Origin: Alteromonadaceae bacterium BrNp21-10
GTDB lineage: Bacteria; Pseudomonadota; Gammaproteobacteria; Enterobacterales; Alteromonadaceae
Direction: 5' to 3'
DNA: 64,000 bases
Assembly (NCBI GenBank): GCA_030418115.1
Contig: JAUHQD010000003.1
Coordinates: 186,001 to 250,000, forward strand
Shown: positions 9,598-19,515 of the stretch, one piece after another
Position numbering within the stretch: the first letter of the stretch is position 1
Layout: each line of letters begins with the position of its first letter
The notes under the pieces: model-generated
The model's input: the letters and a program-made list of their open reading frames with translations, nothing else
Told to the model about the DNA's origin: nothing
The model's database searches: none
Position numbers and translations under genes: made by a program

Positions 9598-10620
9598 CTA
9601 AAGTTGGCAACGATAAACCTTGAATCGACTATTACCGGCTAACACTTTGGGTTCTGCTAGATGTTGCTGCAATAGCGTGGAGTATTTCAAAAAGGCATTC
9701 GCCACTATTGTCAGAGAACCTTTAGACAGTAAATGGCCTTTGACTTGTTGAATGAAGGATTCGGTAACTTGGTAGTCGGTTTTTACTCCAGTATGAAAAG
9801 GCGGATTGGTGTAAATAGCATTATATTTATCCGTGATATCCACCAAACCGTGTGAGGCGATTACCTTTGCTTCAATACCGTTGAGCACAGCACTTTGCTC
9901 CGCGCAATGTAAGGCTAAGGCGCTGATATCACTCATGGTGATCTGTGCTTGGGGATTTTTCAGTCCAAGATAACAACCAATAATTCCGGCACCACAAGCA
10001 AAATCTAACAGTTTGCCCTTGGGCACATTGTCGCACTGGGCTAATAATAGCGCGGTACCATCATCTAATTTTCCGTGATTAAAAACCCCTGGTAGTGAGC
10101 ATATTTGCAGTTTGGTTTGGTTGATGGTTAATGAGTAGCTTTGCTGCCACTGATCTAAATCAAATTCAGGTACTGTTACATCAACAATCACTTTGAACAT
10201 GGTGCAATGACGGGCTGAATCCTCTTTGATGACCTGTTGGCCAAAATTACCGAGTAATGCCGGGGCGCTTTTTATGCCGCTTTTATTCTCGCCAATTAGC
10301 AATAACATACCATTGGTTTTTAGATTGCTGGCCAAATTGGCCAATAGCATTTTCGCATGCTCTTTAGCTTTGGGCATATAGCAGACTATGCCATCGTATT
10401 GTTCATCGCAGCGGTGTACCGCAGAAAATTTCTGACGATTGCTAGCTTCGGGTTGCTGTTGGCTTGCATGCTGGTAGATATCATAAAACTGATGAAAACC
10501 ATCTACCTCAACCTCTAAAGCGTTGAATATGTCAGCGTCTTCAGGATTGGCGATTAGCCATTTACCTTGTTGCAATAAATTCTGATTTTTTATTAGTAAC
10601 TTACTGGGTGCGCTTAACAT
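9598..10620 (-). CDS. rsmC: 16S rRNA m2G1207 methyltransferase RsmC
   Basis: A 340-residue RsmC (E. coli 343). It has the duplicated methyltransferase fold: a degenerate N-terminal domain and an active C-terminal one. The SAM-binding loop is 'LLDFACGAGIIGCYLG' and the catalytic motif is NPPFH near residue 271. The ends 'LTIVANAFLKY' and 'NSRFKVYR' match the family. The enzyme methylates G1207 of 16S rRNA in the small subunit. It lies 2 bases after the trmB stop, so the two RNA methyltransferases form an operon. Confidence 0.95.
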   Translation of the reverse strand: MLSAPSKLLIKNQNLLQQGKWLIANPEDADIFNALEVEVDGFHQFYDIYQHASQQQPEASNRQKFSAVHRCDEQYDGIVCYMPKAKEHAKMLLANLASNLKTNGMLLLIGENKSGIKSAPALLGNFGQQVIKEDSARHCTMFKVIVDVTVPEFDLDQWQQSYSLTINQTKLQICSLPGVFNHGKLDDGTALLLAQCDNVPKGKLLDFACGAGIIGCYLGLKNPQAQITMSDISALALHCAEQSAVLNGIEAKVIASHGLVDITDKYNAIYTNPPFHTGVKTDYQVTESFIQQVKGHLLSKGSLTIVANAFLKYSTLLQQHLAEPKVLAGNSRFKVYRCQL

Positions 10621-10622
10621 AA

Positions 10623-11330
10623 TTAACTTTTTCGCTCATACATTAAATCCCAAACACCATGGCCTAGACGGTGACCGCGTTGCTCAAATTTGGTCAAGGG
10701 GCGATGATCGGGACGGGGGACAAAGGTATTGTCGGCAGACAGATTGGCGAATCCGTCAGCGTCACTCATGACTTCCAACATATGTTCAGCATAGTTTTCC
10801 CAGTCGGTAGCCATATGAAATACACCACCTATGGTTAATTTTTGCCTTAGGGCCTGCACAAATTCTGGTTTTACAATACGACGTTTATGATGGCGCTTTT
10901 TATGCCAAGGGTCGGGAAAAAATAGCTGCACTCTGCTCAAGCTGTTATCAGCAATACAATCGGCAAGGATCTCAATGGCATCGTGTTCGAATATTCTGAA
11001 ATTATTAACCCCTTGTTCTTGGGCATTGCCAAGACAAGCACCAACACCGGGTTTATGTACTTCAATACCAATAAAGTCTTTGTCCGATTCCGCTTGCGCC
11101 ATGGTCACGAACGAGGTGCCCATACCAAAACCGATCTCTAGCACTACCGGGGCTTGGCGACCAAATTCAGTAGCAAAATCTACTAGTCCATTTTTATGCT
11201 CTAAGCCTTTGCTTGGCCAGCATTGTTCAATAGCGGCTGCTTGCGCGTTAGTTAAACGACCTGCGCGAATAACAAAACTTTTGATTCGTCGTAGGTGTGA
11301 TTCAGGCGGCATTGGATTGGTATCGGTCAT
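10623..11330 (-). CDS. trmB: tRNA (guanine-N7-)-methyltransferase TrmB
   Basis: A 235-residue TrmB (E. coli 239). The SAM-binding motif is [14 protein letters not shown] near residue 68. The family signature '[17 protein letters not shown]' follows, and '[20 protein letters not shown]' lies at the C-terminus. It makes m7G46 in the tRNA variable loop. Position next to mutY is conserved in related genomes, although here an alpha/beta hydrolase lies between them. It is the first gene of the trmB-rsmC operon. Confidence 0.96.
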   Translation of the reverse strand: MTDTNPMPPESHLRRIKSFVIRAGRLTNAQAAAIEQCWPSKGLEHKNGLVDFATEFGRQAPVVLEIGFGMGTSFVTMAQAESDKDFIGIEVHKPGVGACLGNAQEQGVNNFRIFEHDAIEILADCIADNSLSRVQLFFPDPWHKKRHHKRRIVKPEFVQALRQKLTIGGVFHMATDWENYAEHMLEVMSDADGFANLSADNTFVPRPDHRPLTKFEQRGHRLGHGVWDLMYERKS

Positions 11331-11453
11331 TATATTCAGAATTTATTGTGAGTCAGATTTAGGACGCGCGATTATATACGCAAACGCCAGTGGTATACAG
11401 GCCATATCGGTGTTACTACGAACTGCGATGACAATTGCCCATCGAAATATTAG

Positions 11454-12155
11454 TTAACCCTGAATTATCTGCTGTAGTAAATCGGCCAATACCTGTGGTT
11501 GTTCCAATGGCATCATGTGCCCGGATTGGCTGATGGGCCACCACTGACTCGCCGATATTTTTTGCTGGGCTTGATGTAACGCTTGGCTAGGGGCAATTTT
11601 GTCATGTTCAGCGGCGACGATGTTGATTGGAAATGTACAGCCATTGAGAGCGGCAATCATATCACCGCGCTCTGATGCTGCTTGTAGTTGGTATTTTAAA
11701 ACGGCATTGCCTAAATCTTGTTCCATTTCTTGAATCTGTTGACGAATGGTGTCTGCCTGTGGGTGTTGAGCATCAATAAATTGATTCAGGCGAGCGGTGT
11801 TCATGGGTTTTACTTTGCCTAACTGCAAGCGCTTAATTAAGTCTTGGCGTTGTTGCATTTCCTTTTCAGGTAAGCCTCGTGGGTTAAATCCAATTAAAGT
11901 TAACGAAGCGATATTCTGTGGATTAGCTAGTGCATATAGCGCAGCAATATAACCACCCAAAGAAAAGCCAATTAAGTGCACTTTTTCATCTTCGACAGCA
12001 TGTTCGGTTAAGCCGGTCATTTGCTCTAAGGTTTCGGCCCACTGCAAAGGTACATAACGTCTATCGGCAATGTCTAAGCGCTGCCAAACGGGCAACCAAA
12101 CGCGTTCATCGCACAAGGTGCCGGGTAAAAAAACAACCGGTAATGATTCAGACAT
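11454..12155 (-). CDS. Alpha/beta hydrolase
   Basis: A 233-residue alpha/beta hydrolase. The oxyanion-type opening is 'VVFLPGTLCDERVW'. The nucleophile elbow GFSLGG has its Ser near residue 67. Candidate Asp (AAEHDKIAP) and His (SQSGHMMPLEQP) complete the triad. There is no signal peptide, so it is cytosolic. The substrate is unknown; small BioH/pimeloyl-type or PldB-like esterases share this layout. The gene ends about 120 bases before the trmB start, on the same strand. Confidence 0.8.
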   Translation of the reverse strand: MSESLPVVFLPGTLCDERVWLPVWQRLDIADRRYVPLQWAETLEQMTGLTEHAVEDEKVHLIGFSLGGYIAALYALANPQNIASLTLIGFNPRGLPEKEMQQRQDLIKRLQLGKVKPMNTARLNQFIDAQHPQADTIRQQIQEMEQDLGNAVLKYQLQAASERGDMIAALNGCTFPINIVAAEHDKIAPSQALHQAQQKISASQWWPISQSGHMMPLEQPQVLADLLQQIIQG

Positions 12156-12233
12156 AGTTAGCAGGGCTTTTTATCGAATGGCTTTGCGGTATCATAGCGC
12201 TCTTTTCTTCTTTAGCCGAATGAATATCCCGCC

Positions 12234-13295
12234 GTGACAATACAAACGACAGATTTTTCGAGCAAAATCCTCAATTGGTTTGATCAATTTGGGCGTAAAG
12301 ATTTACCTTGGCAACAGCAAAAAACGCCTTATTCGGTGTGGATTTCTGAAATCATGTTGCAGCAAACGCAAGTGACCACGGTGATCCCTTACTATGAACG
12401 TTTTATGCAGCGTTTTGAAGATATTCAAACATTGGCCGCCGCTAGCGAAGATGATGTATTACATCACTGGACGGGGCTAGGGTATTACGCCCGAGCACGA
12501 AATTTACATAAAAGCGCGAAAATTATCATGGCTGATTATGCCGGCGAATTTCCCACTAATGTAGATGATGTTGTTGCCCTGCCGGGAATTGGGCGTTCTA
12601 CAGCCGGTGCTATTTTATCTTTGGCTTGTGAACAAACCCACAGCATTTTAGACGGTAATGTTAAACGAGTCTTGGCTCGTTACGCCGCAGTGGATGGTTG
12701 GCCCGGTAATAAAGCGGTTGAGCAACAATTGTGGCAATTGGCGGACGAATTAACCCCTATAAAACGTACTGCAGATTATAATCAGGCGATGATGGATATG
12801 GGCGCAACTTTGTGTACCCGCAGCTCACCCAAATGTCAGCAATGCCCTTTGGAGGCCGATTGTCAGGCGAATAACTTAGGTCGTCAAAGTGATTTCCCCG
12901 GCAAAAAAGCTAAAAAAACTATTCCCACTCGCAGTACCATCATGATTATTCCCCAATGGCAGCAACAGATATTAATTTATAAGCGCCCACCCGCAGGGAT
13001 TTGGGGAGGATTGTGGGGATTTTATCAAATCGAAGGCAAAGAGCAGCTTGCTGAGCAGTTACGGCAGTTGCAGTTGATTGACTATGAAGTGCAAAATCTA
13101 GCGCCGTTTCGCCATACCTTTAGCCATTTTCATTTAGATATTCAGCCAGTATTAGTTAATTTAACTCAAGCGCCAGCGACTAATCAGGTTCAGGAAAACC
13201 AACAATGTTGGTATGACCTACACAATCCACCCGAGCTTGGATTAGCTGCGCCGACACAATTGTTATTCAAACAATTGGCCAATATCACACCTTAG
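12234..13295 (+). CDS. mutY: A/G-specific adenine glycosylase MutY
   Basis: A 353-residue MutY (E. coli 350). It has the catalytic Glu39 (SEIMLQQTQ), a helix-hairpin-helix (LPGIGRSTAGA), the catalytic Asp in 'ILDGNVKRVLARY', and the [4Fe-4S] ligands C-x6-C-x2-C-x5-C (CTRSSPKCQQCPLEADC). A C-terminal NUDIX-like 8-oxoG recognition domain ends it. It removes adenine mispaired with 8-oxoguanine. The start is GTG at 12234, required by family length. No good Shine-Dalgarno precedes it; a 5-codon ATG ORF at 12220-12237 overlaps the GTG by four bases. Its last 11 bases overlap the end of the convergent tetR gene. Confidence 0.96.
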   Translation: MTIQTTDFSSKILNWFDQFGRKDLPWQQQKTPYSVWISEIMLQQTQVTTVIPYYERFMQRFEDIQTLAAASEDDVLHHWTGLGYYARARNLHKSAKIIMADYAGEFPTNVDDVVALPGIGRSTAGAILSLACEQTHSILDGNVKRVLARYAAVDGWPGNKAVEQQLWQLADELTPIKRTADYNQAMMDMGATLCTRSSPKCQQCPLEADCQANNLGRQSDFPGKKAKKTIPTRSTIMIIPQWQQQILIYKRPPAGIWGGLWGFYQIEGKEQLAEQLRQLQLIDYEVQNLAPFRHTFSHFHLDIQPVLVNLTQAPATNQVQENQQCWYDLHNPPELGLAAPTQLLFKQLANITP

Positions 13296-13947
13296 TTTTT
13301 AAGCGTAAATGGGGACTATGCAACAGCATATGGAAATAGTTTTCTACTAAGGATTCTGCCATTGCTAACAAATCAAAACTTTTCGGGAAGAACAGCCAGT
13401 TATGTAATATGCCAGTGAAATAGGCATGTTTAGCAATGGCGGCTTGTCGAACATCTAAATCTTTTGGCAACTGTCCTTTAATAATGGCGTTTTTAAAAGT
13501 ACGTTCAATGCGATCTGTACATTCGGTAAAAGCACATTGTTGTCGCTCTTCTAAGTGCTGCACTTCGCCGTTGAATTCGAATTTATGCAGCATGATGGAA
13601 AAAACCCGTCTTTGGCGGTTATCGGTAGCGACTTTTTGTAATAATAAAATGGAAAACTCGCGGAAGCGGCCTAGAGGGTCGGCTTCATTTTCATCGGCAC
13701 AGGCTTCGGCGAGGGATTCAAGGGGCAGATGCACACGCTCTACCATGGCTTCGAATAGCTCAATTTTATTTTTGAAATGCCAATAAATAGCACCACGAGT
13801 TAAATTGGCGTGGTTCGCCACATCCATAAGAGTGGTTTGCGAATAACCTTTTTCAAAGAATATTTCCTCAGCCGAATCTAGTAATAGATTGCGGGTGGCA
13901 ATTGCTTCTTCTTTGGTTTTTCTGACCATGGTTACCTCAGTGTTCAT
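13285..13947 (-). CDS. TetR/AcrR-type repressor of adjacent RND pump
   Basis: A 220-residue TetR-family regulator of the AcrR/TtgR branch. The N-terminal helix-turn-helix is 'MDVANHANLTRGAIYWHFKN', with a ligand domain after about residue 60. It is divergent from the RND adaptor gene, the standard arrangement for a local pump repressor. The intergenic region holds an AcrR-operator-like palindrome at 14045-14068, probably its binding site. Its gene end overlaps mutY by 11 bases. Confidence 0.9.
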   Translation of the reverse strand: MNTEVTMVRKTKEEAIATRNLLLDSAEEIFFEKGYSQTTLMDVANHANLTRGAIYWHFKNKIELFEAMVERVHLPLESLAEACADENEADPLGRFREFSILLLQKVATDNRQRRVFSIMLHKFEFNGEVQHLEERQQCAFTECTDRIERTFKNAIIKGQLPKDLDVRQAAIAKHAYFTGILHNWLFFPKSFDLLAMAESLVENYFHMLLHSPHLRLKTKV

Positions 13948-14044
13948 TCACCAATGATGTGCTGCCTATTTTCATCAAAGACTTGTAACAGAACGTGATT
14001 ATTTTTGATAAGCGGTTGCAATGATAATCAACTTGCCTTTAAAA

Positions 14045-14068
14045 TACAAACATTCATGAGTGTATGTT
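14045..14068. promoter_or_regulatory. AcrR-box-like operator
   Basis: A 24-base imperfect palindrome with arms AAACAttCA and TGtATGTTT around TGAG. By memory it matches about 20 of 24 positions of the E. coli AcrR operator. It lies about 100 bases upstream of the divergent tetR start, in the tetR/adaptor intergenic region, where the adjacent AcrR-like repressor would bind. Confidence 0.6.
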
Positions 14069-14157
14069 TAAGTGTCGTTGGCAATATATCACCTTTAGTT
14101 TGTAATAATGCTATTAAAATTGAGGTGCGTAGGCTGGCGATAATTAGTTTTATAAGA

Positions 14158-14177
14158 TAGAATGATCGTTCATTCTA
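14158..14177. promoter_or_regulatory. Perfect TetR-type palindrome at pump promoter
   Basis: TAGAATGA-TCGT-TCATTCTA is an exact 20-base inverted repeat ending 16 bases before the adaptor ATG, so a bound protein would block transcription or early elongation. Its sequence differs from the AcrR-like box at 14045. Inference: it may be the operator of the second TetR (18606). Confidence 0.65.
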
Positions 14178-14193
14178 ATGTGAGAGTATTCAA

Positions 14194-15360
14194 ATGCAGC
14201 GTTCCCGTATCCTATTTTTTGCCCTGTCAGCACTGGCTGGCTCTGTTGTTTTGGTCGGTTGTGGTCAAGAGCAAGCTGCTGCAACTGCAGCAGCACCTGC
14301 TCAGGCTATGCCCGTTGGTGTTATCACATTAAAAAGCCAAGCGGTGACACTTACCAAAGAACTACCGGGGAGGATTGCAGCATCACAAATTGCTGAGATT
14401 CGTCCTCAGGTTAGCGGCATTGTCCAATCGCGATTATTTACCGAAGGTTCAGAAGTAAAAGCGGGTCAGGCTTTATATCAAATTGACCCTGCCACTTTCG
14501 AAGCCAATGTTGCTAGTGCTAAAGCCGCCGTTGCTAGAGCCGAGGCCAGTATTGCCAGCAATAAAGCGAAAACAGCTCGCTATACTGAGTTGCTAAAAAT
14601 TAATGCCGTTAGTCAACAAGATTTTGATGAGGCTGATGCCGCTTACAAGCAAGCACAGGCAGATATTCTGACTGCTCAGGCTCAACTACAAACCGCACAA
14701 ATTAATTTAGATTACAGTTTGGTTTCAGCACCTATTGGAGGCCAAATTAGTAAGTCAGCGGTTACCGTTGGCGCATTAGTCAGTGCTAATCAAACTAGCG
14801 CTCTGACTACGGTGACTCAATTAGATCCTGTTTATGTGGATTTAACCCAGTCTAGTACTGAGCTATTGCAGTTAAAGCAAGCACTGGCATCTGGTGCAAT
14901 TGATGCTGATGCCGCTGCTCAGACGCAAGTAAAGCTAATATTAGAAGATGGTTCAGTATATTCACACACAGGTATGTTGCAGTTCTCGGATGTTACGGTC
15001 AATTCCGATACTGGCTCGGTAACGTTAAGAGCACAGTTTGAGAATCCAGATAAATTTTTATTGCCAGGTATGTATGTAAGAGCGGTTATTGTTGAAGGGG
15101 TGAAAGCCAACGCGATATTGGCACCACAAAATGGTGTTAGTCGTAACAATAAAGGCCAAGCTACTGCCATGGTTGTTAATAAAGAAGGTAAAGTGGAAGC
15201 GCGGATTTTACAGGCTAGCCGTACTATCGGCTCAGATTGGTTAGTTGAAAAAGGCCTATCCGCAGGCGACCAAATCATAGTTGAAGGCTTACAAAAAGTG
15301 CGTCCTGGTGCTTCGGTTAAGGCTATTCCCGCAGAATCAACTACTGCTACAGCCCACTAA
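14194..15360 (+). CDS. RND efflux periplasmic adaptor lipoprotein (AcrA/MexA family)
   Basis: A 388-residue membrane-fusion protein. The lipoprotein signal ends VVLVGC with lipidated Cys23. It has the split barrel-sandwich (PQVSGIV ... VSAPIGGQI), an alpha-helical hairpin of about residues 95-165 rich in Ala/Lys/Glu, and beta-barrel and membrane-proximal domains (FLLPGMYVRA). The adaptor joins the inner-membrane pump to an outer-membrane channel. It is followed after 12 bases by the pump gene, with GGAG before that ATG. The nearby palindromes indicate TetR control. Confidence 0.94.
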   Translation: MQRSRILFFALSALAGSVVLVGCGQEQAAATAAAPAQAMPVGVITLKSQAVTLTKELPGRIAASQIAEIRPQVSGIVQSRLFTEGSEVKAGQALYQIDPATFEANVASAKAAVARAEASIASNKAKTARYTELLKINAVSQQDFDEADAAYKQAQADILTAQAQLQTAQINLDYSLVSAPIGGQISKSAVTVGALVSANQTSALTTVTQLDPVYVDLTQSSTELLQLKQALASGAIDADAAAQTQVKLILEDGSVYSHTGMLQFSDVTVNSDTGSVTLRAQFENPDKFLLPGMYVRAVIVEGVKANAILAPQNGVSRNNKGQATAMVVNKEGKVEARILQASRTIGSDWLVEKGLSAGDQIIVEGLQKVRPGASVKAIPAESTTATAH

Positions 15361-15372
15361 CGGAGATATCTG

Positions 15373-18300
15373 ATGTCACGATTTTTTATCAATAGGCCTA
15401 TTTTTGCTTGGGTACTAGCCATAGTCGTTATGTTGGCCGGTGTGCTAGCAATTAAAGGTTTGCCGATTGCTCAGTATCCGTCGATTGCTCCACCCGCTAT
15501 TAGTGTTAATGCTAACTATCCTGGCGCATCAGCTCGTACATTGGAAGATACGGTTACCCAAGTCATAGAGCAAAAAATGAAAGGCCTAGATGGCCTGATG
15601 TATATGTCATCTACTTCTGAGTCTAATGGCTCGATGGGGATCACACTAAGCTTTAGTGCAGATACCGACCCTGATATTGCTCAGGTTCAGGTACAGAATA
15701 AACTCGCATTAGCTACGCCACTACTGCCGCAAGAAGTTCAACGCCAAGGTGTGGCAGTGGCTAAATCTTCACGTAATTTTTTACTTGTTGTTGGTTTTGT
15801 TTCTGAAGATGGCAGCATGAACAACATTGATATCGGTGATTATGTTGCATCTAGCGTGCAGGATATTATTTCCCGTGTTGATGGTGTTGGTGAGGTGCAA
15901 TTGTTTGGCTCTCAATATGCCATGCGTATTTGGCTCGACCCTGCCAAGTTGCAGAATTATAAATTAACCCCAGCGGATATTAGTGCCGCCGTTAGCGCTC
16001 AGAATGCACAAGTGTCTGCTGGTCAGTTAGGTGGCATGCCGGCAATGGAAGGTCAGCGTTTGAATGCTACCGTTACCGCCCAAAGCCGTTTACAAACAGC
16101 GGAGCAGTTCCGCGAAATATTGGTTAAAACCGATAGTAATGGCTCAGTTGTGCGTTTAGGTGATGTTGCTACCGTTGAATTAGGTGGTGAAAATTACGGT
16201 GTTGTTGCACGTTTTAACGGTAAACCCGCATCGGGTCTTGCGGTTAAATTGGCCAGTGGTGCTAATGCCTTAGATACCGCTGCCGGTGTAAAAAAAGCCC
16301 TTGCAGAGCTAGAGCCCTTTTTCCCAGCTGGCTTAAAAGCAGTTGTACCCTATGACACCACTCCTTTTGTTACCTTATCTATCGAAAAAGTCGTCAGCAC
16401 CCTAATTGAAGCAGTATTTCTGGTGTTTTTGGTGATGTATCTATTCCTGCAAAACTTCCGTGCGACCTTAATTCCAACAATCGCCGTACCAGTGGTATTG
16501 CTGGGTACCTTCGCGATTTTGTCGGCTTTTGGTTATTCGATTAATACTTTGACTATGTTTGCCATGGTGTTGGCGATTGGCTTGCTGGTGGATGATGCCA
16601 TCGTCGTGGTTGAAAACGTCGAAAGGGTAATGACTGAAGAGAAACTATCGCCTATAGAGGCCACGCGTAAATCAATGGACGAAATTAAAAGTGCACTGGT
16701 AGGTATTGCCATGGTGCTATCTGCGGTGTTTGTGCCGATGGCATTTTTTGGTGGCTCAACTGGGGTTATTTATCGCCAGTTTTCTATCACGCTGGTGTCG
16801 GCAATGGGGCTATCTGTTTTGGTGGCACTTATATTAACGCCTGCTTTATGTGCGACATTATTGAAGCCAAGTCATGTGCATTCGAATGGTTCGTTAATCG
16901 GCCGCTTTTTCTCTGGATTTAACCGTGGGTTTGATCGTACCAATAAAGGTGCACAGAGTTTTACTCGCCGTATGGTTAAACAAAGTAAGCGTTATTTACT
17001 GGCTTATGGGTTGATATTTGGCGGCATGGTTTACATTTTTAGCCAGTTACCATCAGCGTTTTTACCCGATGAAGACCAAGGCATTCTGTTTAACCAAGTT
17101 GTATTGCCAGCCGGTTCTACTACAGAGCAAACACTAAAAGTGTTGGAGAAAATGGAACACCATTTCCTTGTTGATCAGAGTGAAGCGGTAAACGCCATAT
17201 TTACCGTTGCAGGTTTTAGTTTTGGCGGTTCAGGCCAGAATGCGGCAATAGGTTTTGTTAATTTAAAACACTGGGATGAGCGTCAGCGTGAAGATTTATC
17301 CGTTGGTGCTGTAGCGGGTAAAGCCATGGGCTTTTTCTCTACTATTAAAGAGGCCTTTGTATTTGCTTTTGCACCGCCAGCGGTTGTGGAGTTGGGAACT
17401 GCAAATGGGTTTGCTATGTATCTGCAAGATCGAGCTGGTTTAGGTCATGACCAATTACTACAAGCGCGTAATATGCTGTTAGGTATGGCTGCGCAAAGCC
17501 CTGTATTAGCCGGTGTGCGCCCCAATGGCCAAGAAGACATGCCAGAATTATCACTAGATATTGATTTAGCCAAGGCAGAAGCATTTAGTGTGAGCCAGTC
17601 TGATATCAACAGTACTTTGTCTACCGCTTGGGGTAGTAGCTACGTTAACGATTTTATTGACCGTGGCCGAGTTAAAAAAGTCTTTATGCAAGGCTCAGCT
17701 TCTAGCCGTATGGTGCCGGAAGATTTGAATAAGTGGTATGTGCGTAATGCTAATGGCGAAATGGTGCCTTTCTCTGCTTTTGCTAGCTCACATTGGACTT
17801 ATGGCTCACCTCGTCTAGAACGTTACAACGGTTTTTCCTCGATGGAAATTCAAGGAGCCGCTGGACCTGGTTACAGTACTGGTGAAGCGATGGACGAAAT
17901 GGAGCGCTTAGTGAAGCAATTACCTACCGGTATTGCTTTTGAGTGGACAGGTATTTCTTATGAAGAACGCTTAAGTGGCGGTCAGGCACCGCTGTTATAT
18001 GCATTATCGTTATTAGTGGTTTTCCTGTGTTTGGCAGCGTTATACGAAAGTTGGTCAGTACCCGCATCAGTAATGCTAATTGTACCGCTAGGGGTATTTG
18101 GTGCCGCTATGGCAGCATGGTTAGCAGGTTTATCTAATGATATTTATTTGCAGGTTGGTTTACTTACCACCATTGGTCTTGCGTCTAAAAATGCCATATT
18201 GATCGTTGAGTTTGCTATTCACAGAATGGACCACGGCTTAGGCTTGGTAGAAGCGGCAATTGAAGCCGTGCGTTTACGTTTACGCCCAATATTGATGACA

Positions 18301-18501
18301 TCTATGGCCTTTATTTGTGGAGTGCTGCCGCTAGCATTGGCTTCTAGTGCTGGCTCTGGTGCACAAAATGCGTTAGGTATCGCGGTTATCGGTGGCACAT
18401 TAGCATCGTCTGTTTTGGCAATATTGTTCGTACCATTGTTTTTTGTATTAGTGCGCCGAGTTTTCCCAGGTAAACATAAAAAGCTTGAGGAGAATGCATA
18501 A
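15373..18501 (+). CDS. RND multidrug efflux pump, HAE1/AcrB family
   Basis: A 1042-residue inner-membrane proton-drug antiporter with 12 predicted TM segments and two large periplasmic loops. The proton-relay residues are present: D407 and D408 ([17 protein letters not shown]) and K939 ([14 protein letters not shown]). Length is typical (AcrB 1049). Its TAA overlaps an ATG (TAATG at 18499) that opens only a 27-residue ORF, where MexAB-OprM-type operons would carry the outer-membrane factor. The pump therefore probably uses a TolC encoded elsewhere. Drug specificity is not predictable. Confidence 0.96.
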   Translation: MSRFFINRPIFAWVLAIVVMLAGVLAIKGLPIAQYPSIAPPAISVNANYPGASARTLEDTVTQVIEQKMKGLDGLMYMSSTSESNGSMGITLSFSADTDPDIAQVQVQNKLALATPLLPQEVQRQGVAVAKSSRNFLLVVGFVSEDGSMNNIDIGDYVASSVQDIISRVDGVGEVQLFGSQYAMRIWLDPAKLQNYKLTPADISAAVSAQNAQVSAGQLGGMPAMEGQRLNATVTAQSRLQTAEQFREILVKTDSNGSVVRLGDVATVELGGENYGVVARFNGKPASGLAVKLASGANALDTAAGVKKALAELEPFFPAGLKAVVPYDTTPFVTLSIEKVVSTLIEAVFLVFLVMYLFLQNFRATLIPTIAVPVVLLGTFAILSAFGYSINTLTMFAMVLAIGLLVDDAIVVVENVERVMTEEKLSPIEATRKSMDEIKSALVGIAMVLSAVFVPMAFFGGSTGVIYRQFSITLVSAMGLSVLVALILTPALCATLLKPSHVHSNGSLIGRFFSGFNRGFDRTNKGAQSFTRRMVKQSKRYLLAYGLIFGGMVYIFSQLPSAFLPDEDQGILFNQVVLPAGSTTEQTLKVLEKMEHHFLVDQSEAVNAIFTVAGFSFGGSGQNAAIGFVNLKHWDERQREDLSVGAVAGKAMGFFSTIKEAFVFAFAPPAVVELGTANGFAMYLQDRAGLGHDQLLQARNMLLGMAAQSPVLAGVRPNGQEDMPELSLDIDLAKAEAFSVSQSDINSTLSTAWGSSYVNDFIDRGRVKKVFMQGSASSRMVPEDLNKWYVRNANGEMVPFSAFASSHWTYGSPRLERYNGFSSMEIQGAAGPGYSTGEAMDEMERLVKQLPTGIAFEWTGISYEERLSGGQAPLLYALSLLVVFLCLAALYESWSVPASVMLIVPLGVFGAAMAAWLAGLSNDIYLQVGLLTTIGLASKNAILIVEFAIHRMDHGLGLVEAAIEAVRLRLRPILMTSMAFICGVLPLALASSAGSGAQNALGIAVIGGTLASSVLAILFVPLFFVLVRRVFPGKHKKLEENA

Positions 18502-18584
18502 TGAAATTCAAATTCAGCATTCTTCGTTATTTAGTCGCTGTAACGCTAAGTCATCCCTTGAACGCTTTGCGATTAGCAAAATAA
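18501..18584 (+). pseudogene. 27-residue ORF coupled to RND pump: probable stub of outer-membrane factor gene
   Basis: ATG at 18501 overlaps the pump stop codon and has AGGAGA nearby upstream (18488-18493). The 27-residue product starts with a signal-peptide-like segment ([17 protein letters not shown]) and stops at TAA 18582. In three-gene RND operons this exact place holds the TolC/OprM-type gene, usually with an overlapping start. Inference: an internal deletion removed nearly all of it. Alternatively, it is a short coupled leader with no stable product. Confidence 0.4.
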
Positions 18585-18605
18585 TATTCGCCATTGGAGT
18601 TTCAA

Positions 18606-19238
18606 ATGTCAGAGAAATCAAGCAAAAGGCATATTGACCCTGCATTAGCTGAGGCGCGTCGAGAGCAAGTGTTGACTGCTGCCAGCGACTGTTTCCGGCG
18701 TAAGGGATATCATGGTGCAGGTATGGCCGAGATATCTAAAATGGCCGGCATGAGTGCCGGTCATATCTACAATTATTTCGCCAGTAAAGAAGCCATTATT
18801 GAAGCCATTATTGAAAATGGAATGGAAGAAATGTTCTCTACATTTCAACAATTTGAAGATCACCCCGAAGATTTAGTCACCGCTATGCTGAGTGGTACCG
18901 ATAATGGGGTGGCTCGAAAGTTGGATAAAGATTATGGAGCTATGCAGTTAGAAATGTTGGCGGAAGCCGCTCGAAATCAAAAAGTTGCCTGTTTATTGCA
19001 ACGTTCTGATACACAAGCTAGAGAAAAAATGCGCGAAGTATTAACCAGTGAGCGCAGCTTGATTAAAGACATGACAGACAAAGAACTAGATGGCCGTATC
19101 AACGTTATTTTTTCTTTGTTTAGTGGGTTGTTATTGCGCCGAGCGCTTTATCCAGAGCTGCAAAAAGACACCATTTTAATTGCATTAAAACCAGCATTGA
19201 AAACACTACTTTTACCTTTTGAACAAGGGTGTGGCTAA
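18606..19238 (+). CDS. Second TetR-family regulator of RND block
   Basis: A 210-residue TetR-family protein. The helix-turn-helix is 'MAEISKMAGMSAGHIYNYF' near residues 38-56. The ATG at 18606 is chosen over an in-frame TTG at 18594 because GGAG (18596-18599) sits six bases before it. It lies downstream of the pump on the same strand, so it is likely co-transcribed. The perfect palindrome at 14158 is a candidate target. It clearly differs from the AcrR-like regulator at 13285. Confidence 0.88.
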   Translation: MSEKSSKRHIDPALAEARREQVLTAASDCFRRKGYHGAGMAEISKMAGMSAGHIYNYFASKEAIIEAIIENGMEEMFSTFQQFEDHPEDLVTAMLSGTDNGVARKLDKDYGAMQLEMLAEAARNQKVACLLQRSDTQAREKMREVLTSERSLIKDMTDKELDGRINVIFSLFSGLLLRRALYPELQKDTILIALKPALKTLLLPFEQGCG

Positions 19239-19262
19239 TGTTACTAGAACAGGTGAAAACAA

Positions 19263-19370
19263 ATGATAACTAATTGGCAACTACTCAATTTGATGTTAAC
19301 GCCCGTACTTGCCTATTTATTGGGCGCTATGTTGATATCGGTATTTGAATGTCAAAAGGATATGTCTTAA
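19263..19370 (+). CDS. Possible 35-residue single-TM small protein
   Basis: A short ORF between tetR and yggX whose product is mostly one hydrophobic helix (LLNLMLTPVLAYLLGAMLIS), then a charged tail. Upstream, ATG 19238 overlaps the tetR stop (TAATG) and opens an 11-residue ORF that ends inside this one in another frame. The pair could be one frameshifted small membrane gene. Ribosome binding is weak (AGGTG about 10 bases before the ATG). There is no recognised family. Confidence 0.3.
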   Translation: MITNWQLLNLMLTPVLAYLLGAMLISVFECQKDMS

Positions 19371-19515
19371 GCCATACATAATGATCCTCAAAAAATATTG
19401 ATGTTCATATCAACTGTTATAATTACTCCCGTTACTAATCTGCTAGAATGCTGAAATTAAATTAATTGAGTAGTCATGATGTATTTACCATGGCTTGATA
19501 TTTAAGGAATTTGTG

